From NCBI GenBank assembly GCA_965203795.1, contig OZ241915.1:186001-250000 (forward strand): a stretch of 64,000 nt of DNA. The letters are read 5' to 3'. This stretch comes from CBDBBY01 sp965203795. GTDB taxonomy: Bacteria; Pseudomonadota; Alphaproteobacteria; Rhodobacterales; Rhodobacteraceae. Each line of letters starts with the position of its first letter. Position 1 is the stretch's first letter. A program made the translations under genes and the position numbers. The notes beneath the pieces are model-generated. The model was not told the origin of the DNA. It ran no database searches and saw only the letters and a program-made list of their open reading frames with translations. Below, one piece after another: positions 8,343-16,831 of this stretch.

Positions 8343-9098
8343 ATGGATGCAGGAGGCTCTCCGCCGCTGTTGTCGGTTGAGAACGTTTCCATGTCGTTCG
8401 GCGGCGTGCAGGCCTTGCGCGATGGCTCTTTCGACCTTGAGCGAGGCGAGGTGGTCGCGATCGTCGGCGGCAACGGGGCAGGCAAATCGACGCTGGTCAA
8501 AATTGTAGCCGGGGCGCATGTGCCCAACAGCGGCCGCATCGCGATCAACGGCGTGGAGGTGCCTCGTGCGGAGCATAGCGTTTCGCACATGCAGGCGCGC
8601 GGCATCGAGATCGTTTATCAGGATCTCGCGCTGGTTCCCAACATGACTGCCCCTTACAACCTTTTTCTTGGGCGCATCCCGAAGAAATGGGGCATTTTCG
8701 TCGACGAGGCGAAGATGCGCCAAAAGACGCGCGAGGTTCTAAGCCAGCTCAACGTCACGACCGTCCAAGATCTTTCCCAGCCGATTTCGTCCATGTCGGG
8801 CGGGCAGCAGCAGAGCATCGCCATCGGCCGCGCTATCGCCTGGGGAAGCGAGATTGTCATTCTCGACGAGCCGACGGCCGCCCTCGGACCCAACGAAACG
8901 GCGGAGGTCGAGCGGCTGGTGGAGGACGTAAGGGAGCGACACCGCACGGCTTTCGTCCTGATCAGCCACAACCTTGATCAGGTGCGACGATTGGCCGACC
9001 GGATTGTTGTAACGCATCATGGCGTCACTTCGCGCGAGTTCAAACGCGACGAAATCACTTCCGACCGATTGGTCAAGGCCATCACCCTCGGCGAATGA
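8343..9098 (+). CDS. frcA: Sugar ABC transporter ATP-binding protein, FrcA type
   Basis: Single ABC domain of 251 residues: Walker A GGNGAGKST (about 42-50), Q-loop VYQDLALVPNM, signature SGGQQQS (about 152), Walker B IVILDEPTAAL, and H-loop ISHNL. It has one nucleotide-binding domain, as in the FrcA fructose importer, rather than the fused double domain of RbsA/XylG. Three starts are in frame (TTG 8325, ATG 8337, ATG 8343); 8343 has the best spacing from AAAGGAAAG. The 5' end touches the regulator's stop region, so it is co-transcribed with it. Confidence 0.87.
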   Translation: MDAGGSPPLLSVENVSMSFGGVQALRDGSFDLERGEVVAIVGGNGAGKSTLVKIVAGAHVPNSGRIAINGVEVPRAEHSVSHMQARGIEIVYQDLALVPNMTAPYNLFLGRIPKKWGIFVDEAKMRQKTREVLSQLNVTTVQDLSQPISSMSGGQQQSIAIGRAIAWGSEIVILDEPTAALGPNETAEVERLVEDVRERHRTAFVLISHNLDQVRRLADRIVVTHHGVTSREFKRDEITSDRLVKAITLGE

Positions 9099-9109
9099 GA
9101 TAAACGAAG

Positions 9110-10111
9110 ATGTCCGATACGACCGCACCGCGCAATTTCCTGACCCCAAAAAGGATGGCGATTCTGCGCGACTACGTGCCCTTCATCGCCATAGCGCTTG
9201 TGATTCTTCTCTTCTGGGCGATTTCAGGCGACCGTTTCATGTCTGTGCGCAACTGGACCTTCATCGCTCAGCAGACCCCCGTTTTGATGCTGCTCGCCTT
9301 CGCCCAGCTGATGATAGTGACCACGGGATCCATCGATATCTCGATCGGCTCAAGCCTCGCCTTCTCGGCTTTCCTGGGGGCATTGGGAATGCTGTGGCTT
9401 GGGGACGCCGGGCTGATCCTCGGAATCCTGGGCGGAGGAATGGTGGGCATGGCCAACGGCCTGATCATTTCGTTCCTGAAGATACCGTCGTTCGTGACGA
9501 CCTTGGCCATGCTCATCATCGTGCGCGCTTTGGTCATCATCGTCTCGGACGGAACCGCAATCTACATTACCGACAGCAGCGTGACGGGCGGAACCAACAT
9601 CACGTCGGTGGCGGCGCCGTGGCTGCTGTCGATGGGCAAGTTCCCGGCGATCTTCATCCTTGCGGCGATAGTCGCGGTTCTCATGTGGATTTTCTATGAG
9701 CGGACTGCGTTCGGCCAGCAATTGCGGGCTGTGGGCGGCAATGAAAAGGTTCTGCGGCTTGTCGGAATCAACGTTACGGTCTTCAAGGTCAAGGTTTTCG
9801 CGGCGGCGGGCTTGATGGTAGGTCTGGCGGCCTGCGTGAACCTTGCCCGGGCAGGCGCCGCGACTCCTCAAGCGGGATTGATGATAGAGCTTGACGCCAT
9901 CGCGGCGGTTGCGCTTGGCGGCACCCCGCTTACCGGGGGATACGGCAGCGTTGTCAAGACGATCATCGGCGCGTTGACTTTGACGATCGTGCGCAACGGA
10001 TTGACGATCGCCGGCGTGCCGCCGTCCTGGAGCCAGGTCGCTCTTGGCGTGCTGATGATCGCAGCCATCGCCATTTCGCTCAATCGAAGCAAAATCGATG
10101 TTGTGAAGTGA
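9110..10111 (+). CDS. frcC: Sugar ABC transporter permease, FrcC/RbsC type
   Basis: Inner-membrane permease of 333 residues with multiple hydrophobic helices (for example YVPFIAIALVILLFWAIS and ILGILGGGMVGMANGLI). It carries the family blocks TTGSIDISIGSSLAFSA, KIPSFVTTLAML, GGNEKVLRLVGINV (cytoplasmic coupling segment) and LGGTPLTGGYGS. It follows the ATPase by 11 nt. Together with the binding protein at 1812 and the ATPase it forms a complete importer. It is the last gene of the operon; I see no clear terminator after it. Confidence 0.88.
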   Translation: MSDTTAPRNFLTPKRMAILRDYVPFIAIALVILLFWAISGDRFMSVRNWTFIAQQTPVLMLLAFAQLMIVTTGSIDISIGSSLAFSAFLGALGMLWLGDAGLILGILGGGMVGMANGLIISFLKIPSFVTTLAMLIIVRALVIIVSDGTAIYITDSSVTGGTNITSVAAPWLLSMGKFPAIFILAAIVAVLMWIFYERTAFGQQLRAVGGNEKVLRLVGINVTVFKVKVFAAAGLMVGLAACVNLARAGAATPQAGLMIELDAIAAVALGGTPLTGGYGSVVKTIIGALTLTIVRNGLTIAGVPPSWSQVALGVLMIAAIAISLNRSKIDVVK

Positions 10112-10651
10112 TCAACAGCTGAATTTGCGGGCGGAGCCCAATTCCGCATCGTCGCTTGCCGACTCCTCCATTTGCGCGTGAGAAGCGACCCGGCGACGCA
10201 TTCCTGGTTTAGCGAAGTCTGCGCAAGGGTCACGAAAAGTTCGGCCTCGTGTCAGACGCCGCCGCTGGCAGTTGCGGACCGGATTGCCGGATCGTTATGA
10301 TGCGGCACTCTCGTTGCCAAAACCCGGAAAACAAGCCGCGAGCAATGCGCCTCCGAGCGTGAATGGGCGATTTGGTTATGTTCGTGCCGTGCCTTGCGGG
10401 CCGATGGTTGCGGCACACAGCGCCACCAAGCTGGGCAGGAAATTCCGCTTGACCCAATGTCGGCGGGGAACTCGATACCGTTCCATGTAGTCCGACAGCG
10501 CTAATCCAGAAATCTTCCATCCGCCTGGTCGTCGTTGACTCTTGCTTTCCGCGCGCAATGTCCATGAATTATTGCTGCGCAAAAAGCATGCAAGCGTGTC
10601 TGAATTGGAATATAACTGCTTGCTTGAAAGACCATTTGGAAGCCGGTTCCG
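10112..10651. other. Non-coding stretch at the left edge of the accessory island
   Basis: 540 bp between the permease and the HNH gene. No frame shows a recognisable protein and I see no terminator hairpin with a T-run. Base composition becomes more AT-rich near 10550-10650 (TGAATTATTGCTGCGCAAAA and following). This marks the change from the sugar operon to the accessory region. Confidence 0.55.
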
Positions 10652-11335
10652 ATGAACAAGAATGTTGGTACATCAGCTCAGGACCTGCGTTCCTGCGCGC
10701 AACGGCGCTGCTTCCGCGAGCCAATTCAGGAGATTTTTGACGTAGCCCGGCTTCTTGACCAAGCGGTCACCGCGCATCTAGCAGGCGATCATCGCGATGC
10801 TGCGCGCCTCATCGCGGAGGCGGACATTCAGGCGGTGAGGGACTGGACGGATTCGATCTGGGCAAAGGAGGATCCTAATATACATCGCAGACGTCCAGAG
10901 GGCAAAGCATTTCCAAGGGTTTGCAAGTGTAAACGGGATCTGGATAACAAACCCAGCAATAAGCAGAAACAAGCGCTGGTTAATCGCGACGGGTACCATT
11001 GCCTATTTTACGGCATTCCGCTCATTCGAGCAGAAATCCGTGATGCCATACGCAAGCATTATCGGAATGAGCTAAAGTGGGGCAGAAGAAAGCTTTCGCA
11101 GCATGCTGGATTTCAGTGCTTGTTGATGCAATTCGACCATGTTCTTGCACGCAGCCGCGGTGGTCGTACAGACCTCGACAACTTGATCATAACTTGTGGT
11201 CCATGCAATTATGGACGTGGAGATCGTACGCTTGAGGAGGTTGGTTTGATTGATCCCCGAACGCGGCCAATAACCAAAATCGCTTGCGATAGGATAGCAA
11301 CTTGGGACGGGCTGGAACGGTTTATAGGCTGCTAA
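10652..11335 (+). CDS. HNH endonuclease-like protein with one degenerate zinc knuckle
   Basis: 227 residues. The C-terminal half has the HNH layout: NRDGYHCLFYGIPL, then FDHVLARSRGGRTDLDNL (H163 and N177 of the HNH core) and TCGPCNYGRGDRTLEEVGL (C182, C185). Relatives carry C-x2-C in the first knuckle; here it is C117-x2-Y120, so the structural zinc site may be incomplete or the gene may be decaying. The N-terminal 90 residues are helical and unassigned. Composition is lower in GC than the operon to the left. It is a lone gene beside an insertion-sequence scar, as expected for mobile or defence-related DNA. Confidence 0.7.
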   Translation: MNKNVGTSAQDLRSCAQRRCFREPIQEIFDVARLLDQAVTAHLAGDHRDAARLIAEADIQAVRDWTDSIWAKEDPNIHRRRPEGKAFPRVCKCKRDLDNKPSNKQKQALVNRDGYHCLFYGIPLIRAEIRDAIRKHYRNELKWGRRKLSQHAGFQCLLMQFDHVLARSRGGRTDLDNLIITCGPCNYGRGDRTLEEVGLIDPRTRPITKIACDRIATWDGLERFIGC

Positions 11336-11959
11336 ACTGCTCCAGACTTTTGGATTTATCGCAATTTTATTGAGTGCGGTTTGAACAAATCGCAGGAATT
11401 CCTGCGTTGAAAGCACGTTGCATGCGCTCGCAAGTCGCAATGTGCGGATGCCAAGGTTGCAGACAAGCAGGTTTGCGTTTGATGAGTTGCTGTACTGTTT
11501 TGTTTCCGGAACAGGCAGCGGGCGCTTCTTCGACTCGACCAACTTGGTGAACCTGCTCGAGGCGGAAGCCCGGGACGGACGCCGTCCCGGCCGATGAACC
11601 ACTCCAAACCGCAGCCAAAGCGGGCTACCGATGCTTGCGGTGCCGGTGCGGAGGCGAAGGCCGCCGGATCTTTGGCGGTCTCAGGAAACCGCTTCCGATG
11701 ACGCCATAGCGGAACCGCGCGACGAGTTTGTTCTGCCGCGTCGGCGGACATCGGATTGAGGGCCGCGGATGCCGTCCTGATTCAATGGCCCAAATAGCAC
11801 GGCCTCGCATTCGGTGCCGTGATAGGCAGCGGGAGGATGGTTTCCCGGACAGCACTTCCTTCTGAACGCGCAGTCAAGCTGCGAACGCCTCAGTCGGCAG
11901 GGTTCCAGCAATCCGTACGGCGAAACGGCCAGCCTTGGCATTATTGCCGGACGGCAAAG
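11336..11959. other. Gene-poor stretch with insertion-sequence debris
   Basis: 624 bp between the HNH gene and the convergent ATPase gene. Apart from the istB fragment at 11511-11597, the open frames match nothing I know. A small dyad (TTGCCG-GA-CGGCAA, 11944-11957) sits right behind the ATPase stop codon on the minus strand; it has no T-run and its loop is very short. Confidence 0.5.
11511..11597 (+). pseudogene. Fragment of an IS21-family IstB-like ATPase
   Basis: One frame reads TGSGRFFDSTNLVNLLEAEA followed by RDGRRPGR and a stop. This matches the segment of IstB helper ATPases with the pattern RFF-(S/D)-x-x-(D/N)-LVN-x-LE-x-E, which follows the Walker A region. No Walker A, Walker B or partner IstA is present nearby, so it is a scar of an old insertion. 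Confidence 0.55.
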
Positions 11960-13180
11960 CTACAATAGCTGCGAAAGAAACGTGCGCGCCGGCACAATGA
12001 GCGGAGAGTCCTGGCGGGCGAAGCAGTCCGCGTCCACATAGTCCGCCTCTAGCACGACCTGCATCGCAAAAGGCACGCTCAGCAGCTCCTGGAATCGCTT
12101 CAGCGCAGGGCTTAGTCCGCCGTTGCCATGCCGCGTCTCTACGAGAAGCCACGGCCTTTCGTTCTGGACAACCAAGAAATCGACCTCGCGCTTTTCCTTG
12201 TCCCTCAAGTAATAGAGCCCGAAGTTTCCAAAGCCTAGATTGCTCCAGCCGTCCACGGCCTTGAGCAGGTGGCACGCCACGAATGTTTCGGCACGACTTC
12301 CGGGGTCTTCGATGGCTGCCCAGTCGCGCAGAAACCATTTTGGTTCCTTGCGGAGGGATCGTGGAACGCTCTTGTACCAAGGATTCAGCCGGAATCCGAA
12401 ATGGAATTCCTGAAGCGTCGCGATCCATCTCCTAATGGTATCGACTGAGACCCGCACTTGCTTAGCAAGACTGCTATAGGAAAGTTGCTGCGCCGATTGG
12501 GCGGCGAGGAGCTGTGCAAGCATTTCCAATTGATCCATATGCTGAATTTGCGCAATCTCGCGGATATCTTCCCGAGCAAATTGCTGGAGTACGAGTGATC
12601 GCCACTGGCGACTGAACGTCTGGTCGCGCTTCAAGAACGGTTCGGGATAGCCTCCGTGGTGCCACAGCGCATCGAAGGACGTTCCGTCAATCCGTTCGGG
12701 TTGGCGGAATACGCGATCCTGATCAGGCAATTCCTGGGTGATCGCTTCGGCTACCGAAAACGGATGCATCCTGTACAGGAAGTAACGACCCATCATGCTG
12801 TCGCCGCCTCGGCGGTAGATGTCCATGCGACTGCTGCCCGTTAATACTATTTTTGTACGGTCAGCATAAACGTCGAAGAAGCCTTTCAGGAACTCCTTCC
12901 AACGCCGGTATTTGTGCAGTTCATCGAAGTGAATGATTGGCATTCTCGTTTCGAGTTTGTCCAAGCCAGCACGTTCCGCAATGCGTGCCGGTCCGGCGAG
13001 GATAATTTCACGGTCGTCTTGGTTGTCCCAATTCAGGTAATGGCTTGCCATGCTTCGGCAGCAGGTGGTCTTGCCTACTTGCCGGGGTCCGCTGACGAAA
13101 GCCATCTGCCGATTGTTGGCCAGATGCCTTGTCAGGATTGAATCATAGATCCGGGGTGTAGTATTCGTCATCCCGACCAT
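11960..13180 (-). CDS. AAA ATPase with C-terminal DUF4143-type nuclease-like domain
   Basis: 406 residues. Walker A is GPRQVGKT (31-38), Walker B is PIIHFDELHK (D86, E87), and a sensor-type VLTGSSRMD follows. The middle has a winged-helix-like segment (YSSLAKQVRVSVDTIRRWI) and the C-terminus has EKREVDFLVV, the D-x-x-x-ExK-like block of DUF4143 proteins, which resembles a PD-(D/E)xK fold. The start is the ATG at 13180; 13171 is an alternative, and a frame reaching 13273 would extend into the repeat array. The biological role of this family is poorly known. The gene begins only 27 bp from the left edge of the repeat array. Confidence 0.8.
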   Translation of the reverse strand: MVGMTNTTPRIYDSILTRHLANNRQMAFVSGPRQVGKTTCCRSMASHYLNWDNQDDREIILAGPARIAERAGLDKLETRMPIIHFDELHKYRRWKEFLKGFFDVYADRTKIVLTGSSRMDIYRRGGDSMMGRYFLYRMHPFSVAEAITQELPDQDRVFRQPERIDGTSFDALWHHGGYPEPFLKRDQTFSRQWRSLVLQQFAREDIREIAQIQHMDQLEMLAQLLAAQSAQQLSYSSLAKQVRVSVDTIRRWIATLQEFHFGFRLNPWYKSVPRSLRKEPKWFLRDWAAIEDPGSRAETFVACHLLKAVDGWSNLGFGNFGLYYLRDKEKREVDFLVVQNERPWLLVETRHGNGGLSPALKRFQELLSVPFAMQVVLEADYVDADCFARQDSPLIVPARTFLSQLL

Positions 13181-13206
13181 TATGCGGCGTATCGCGCAAT
13201 AGTCAA

Positions 13207-14366
13207 GACCATTTTGCGACACATGCGAAAATGGTCGGATGGTGTTCGATCTCATTGTTTTCAAATGGTTCATTCATCGACCGCTCCAAGCCCGCTTGGC
13301 ATTGTGTGCTCGTGATGCCGACCAAAGTTCGGTCAACCGCATTTTGGTCGCGACTATTTTACGACACATGCGAAAATGGGCGGGTCATCCTCTTCCTTAT
13401 TGTTTCCAAAGGATTCATCTTCCGACTGGTTCGAGCTTCTCCGGCGCCCGCTTGTGAGGCCGACCATCGTCCGTCGCGCCGCAATCCGGTCGAGACCATC
13501 CAGCGGCGCGTGGAGGTCCGGCTGCACCAAGATACTTGCCCGAGCCCCGCGGGGGCTCGGTCGAATGCTGCGCAGGACAGGCCGTCCGCAGTTCCACCTG
13601 GTCGCGGGGCCGACCGGAATCCGCAGCATCGCATTCTGGTCGCGGCCATTCTACGACGCGTGAGAGAATGGTCGGATGGTGCCCCTCCGCCTTGTCGACA
13701 AACGATCTGGTCCTTGACCCGTCCAGGCCCGTGCGGCATCGCCTGCTCGCGATACCGACCAAAGTTCGGTCAAGCGCATTTTGGTCGTGACTATTTTACG
13801 ACACATGCGAAAATGGTCGATCAATGTCCTTCTGCCTTGTCGTCAAATGATTTTCGCCCCGACCGGTTCGGGCTTCCGCGGCGTCGCCTGCTTGCGAAGT
13901 CGACCATCGTCCCTCCCGTTGCGATCCGGTTGAGACCGTTCAGCGGCACACGGAATTCAGTCGGCGTCAGGACCTTTGCCCGAGCCTGCGCGGATCTTGT
14001 CGAATGGCGTGCCGGACAGGCCGTGCGCGGTTCCACCTGGTCGCGGGGCCGACCGGAATCCGCAGCATCGCATTCTGGTCGCGGCCATTCTACGACACAT
14101 GCGAAAATGGTCGGATGGTGCCCCTCCGCCTTGTCGCCAAACGATTTATTCTCCGACCGGCCCGAACTGAGCAGCGACGCGCCTCCGGGTCGACCTGAGT
14201 TTGCCTAGTGAAGGTCCGGGCAAAACCGAATTGAGATTTGTTCAAAGCCATTCGGAATATGGCGCTTGATTCCGATCTCGCTGCGAAGCCCGCGCCTTGG
14301 CCATGCCAGGGCTAGTCTGCGAACCTGAGCCGCAGACCGAAGTTCCCGGCACTGCATCCTGTCCGC
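13207..14366. repeat. Repeat unit 1 (full, 1160 bp)
   Basis: The left edge coincides with the first base of core A, 27 bp from the ATPase start codon. Core positions: A 13207-13236, B 13352-13381, C 13644-13673, D 13789-13818, E 14083-14112. Cores share the loop ACGACACATGCG or a close variant between 9-nt arms such as GACCATTTT and AAAATGGTC. The piece from E to the next unit (14113-14366) has no counterpart elsewhere in the unit. Confidence 0.9.
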
Positions 14367-15526
14367 GACCATTTTGCGACACATGCGAAAATGGTCGGAT
14401 GGTGTTCGATCTCATTGTTTTCAAATGGTTCATTCATCGACCGCTCCAAGCCCGCTTGGCATTGTGTGCTCGTGATGCCGACCAAAGTTCGGTCAACCGC
14501 ATTTTGGTCGCGACTATTTTACGACACATGCGAAAATGGGCGGGTCATCCTCTTCCTTATTGTTTCCAAAGGATTCATCTTCCGACTGGTTCGAGCTTCT
14601 CCGGCGCCCGCTTGTGAGGCCGACCATCGTCCGTCGCGCCGCAATCCGGTCGAGACCATCCAGCGGCGCGTGGAGGTCCGGCTGCACCAAGATACTTGCC
14701 CGAGCCCCGCGGGGGCTCGGTCGAATGCTGCGCAGGACAGGCCGTCCGCAGTTCCACCTGGTCGCGGGGCCGACCGGAATCCGCAGCATCGCATTCTGGT
14801 CGCGGCCATTCTACGACGCGTGAGAGAATGGTCGGATGGTGCCCCTCCGCCTTGTCGACAAACGATCTGGTCCTTGACCCGTCCAGGCCCGTGCGGCATC
14901 GCCTGCTCGCGATACCGACCAAAGTTCGGTCAAGCGCATTTTGGTCGTGACTATTTTACGACACATGCGAAAATGGTCGATCAATGTCCTTCTGCCTTGT
15001 CGTCAAATGATTTTCGCCCCGACCGGTTCGGGCTTCCGCGGCGTCGCCTGCTTGCGAAGTCGACCATCGTCCCTCCCGTTGCGATCCGGTTGAGACCGTT
15101 CAGCGGCACACGGAATTCAGTCGGCGTCAGGACCTTTGCCCGAGCCTGCGCGGATCTTGTCGAATGGCGTGCCGGACAGGCCGTGCGCGGTTCCACCTGG
15201 TCGCGGGGCCGACCGGAATCCGCAGCATCGCATTCTGGTCGCGGCCATTCTACGACACATGCGAAAATGGTCGGATGGTGCCCCTCCGCCTTGTCGCCAA
15301 ACGATTTATTCTCCGACCGGCCCGAACTGAGCAGCGACGCGCCTCCGGGTCGACCTGAGTTTGCCTAGTGAAGGTCCGGGCAAAACCGAATTGAGATTTG
15401 TTCAAAGCCATTCGGAATATGGCGCTTGATTCCGATCTCGCTGCGAAGCCCGCGCCTTGGCCATGCCAGGGCTAGTCTGCGAACCTGAGCCGCAGACCGA
15501 AGTTCCCGGCACTGCATCCTGTCCGC
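14367..15526. repeat. Repeat unit 2 (full, 1160 bp)
   Basis: Same sequence as unit 1 at every place I compared. Cores at 14367, 14512, 14804, 14949 and 15243. Confidence 0.9.
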
Positions 15527-16342
15527 GACCATTTTGCGACACATGCGAAAATGGTCGGATGGTGTTCGATCTCATTGTTTTCAAATGGTTCATTCATCGA
15601 CCGCTCCAAGCCCGCTTGGCATTGTGTGCTCGTGATGCCGACCAAAGTTCGGTCAACCGCATTTTGGTCGCGACTATTTTACGACACATGCGAAAATGGG
15701 CGGGTCATCCTCTTCCTTATTGTTTCCAAAGGATTCATCTTCCGACTGGTTCGAGCTTCTCCGGCGCCCGCTTGTGAGGCCGACCATCGTCCGTCGCGCC
15801 GCAATCCGGTCGAGACCATCCAGCGGCGCGTGGAGGTCCGGCTGCACCAAGATACTTGCCCGAGCCCCGCGGGGGCTCGGTCGAATGCTGCGCAGGACAG
15901 GCCGTCCGCAGTTCCACCTGGTCGCGGGGCCGACCGGAATCCGCAGCATCGCATTCTGGTCGCGGCCATTCTACGACGCGTGAGAGAATGGTCGGATGGT
16001 GCCCCTCCGCCTTGTCGACAAACGATCTGGTCCTTGACCCGTCCAGGCCCGTGCGGCATCGCCTGCTCGCGATACCGACCAAAGTTCGGTCAAGCGCATT
16101 TTGGTCGTGACTATTTTACGACACATGCGAAAATGGTCGATCAATGTCCTTCTGCCTTGTCGTCAAATGATTTTCGCCCCGACCGGTTCGGGCTTCCGCG
16201 GCGTCGCCTGCTTGCGAAGTCGACCATCGTCCCTCCCGTTGCGATCCGGTTGAGACCGTTCAGCGGCACACGGAATTCAGTCGGCGTCAGGACCTTTGCC
16301 CGAGCCTGCGCGGATCTTGTCGAATGGCGTGCCGGACAGGCC
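15527..16342. repeat. Repeat unit 3 (truncated, 816 bp)
   Basis: Identical to 13207-14022 and then breaks inside module b' at GGACAGGCC, after which the sequence is unrelated. Cores at 15527, 15672, 15964 and 16109; the fifth core is missing. Confidence 0.9.
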
Positions 16343-16831
16343 ATTCAGCTGCTGGGCTATGAATTGCGAATCGGTATGCTTGACGAAAAGAGGCTTAAGT
16401 GAAATTGGCGGCTGCAACGAACTGTCCCAAATCTATGAAGCGGGGAGCGCTGACCTTAGCGGTCAAGCCCGGCCAAACGAGCGCAAGTGTTTGAAACGAA
16501 TGATTTCAAAGACTGATTCCAGAGCATCTCCAACATGCCGCGCTCCAATGCCGAATCTGCCGTCAAGCGAAGCAAAGACAGGACTGTTTGCCCATGGGCG
16601 TCCATTTGCTCTCGATAGGCTCACATCCTTTGGGTCGCTTGGCAGGGCATTGAGTCCGATCACGCCGGCACTCACCGAATGTCTGCAAGACGCCGGGACT
16701 AGCCCACTGTTCGGACCGGGCACCGCCGATCGAGAGGGACTTCTGCATTATTCGACGATCCCATTGCAAAGTTGCTTGATTGAAACCGAGCTGGACCGCT
16801 CAGCACCTGAAGGCAGAACGGCCGCGTTCTG
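16343..16831. other. Spacer between the repeat array and the restriction gene
   Basis: 489 bp with no recognisable protein on either strand. It should contain the promoter of the restriction-modification gene, but I see no convincing -35/-10 pair. A short frame crossing the array edge (QLLGYELRIGMLDEKRLK then stop) could be the remnant of an interrupted gene; I cannot assign it. Confidence 0.5.

Larger units (their letters stand above)
13207..16342. repeat. Composite tandem repeat array, 1160-bp unit, about 2.7 identical copies
   Basis: Three direct copies of an 1160-bp unit start at 13207, 14367 and 15527; the third stops after 816 bp at 16342. I saw no difference between copies. Within a full unit a 30-nt stem-loop core recurs five times (unit 1: 13207, 13352, 13644, 13789, 14083), giving spacings of 145, 292, 145, 294 and then 284 bp to the next unit. 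The 145-bp spacers resemble each other and the 292/294-bp spacers resemble each other, so a unit reads as module ab, module a'b', then a unique 284-bp piece c. In total 14 cores are present. Sub-repeat lengths are not multiples of three, so homologous pieces fall in different frames; I regard it as non-coding. Confidence 0.93.

Noticed and set aside
13207..16342. CRISPR array
   Set aside because: The spacing is 145 and about 290 bp, not 60-75 bp, intervening sequences are themselves repeated, and no cas genes are present.
13207..16342. Integron attC cassette array
   Set aside because: No integrase is visible, the intervals hold no genes, and the core lacks the R-site consensus of attC.
13207..16342. 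Type III toxin-antitoxin RNA repeats
   Set aside because: Those repeats are about 35 nt and directly precede a small RNase toxin gene; neither feature is present.
16463..16723. Small minus-strand protein between the array and the restriction gene
   Set aside because: No family features, no convincing ribosome-binding site; kept only as unexplained spacer.
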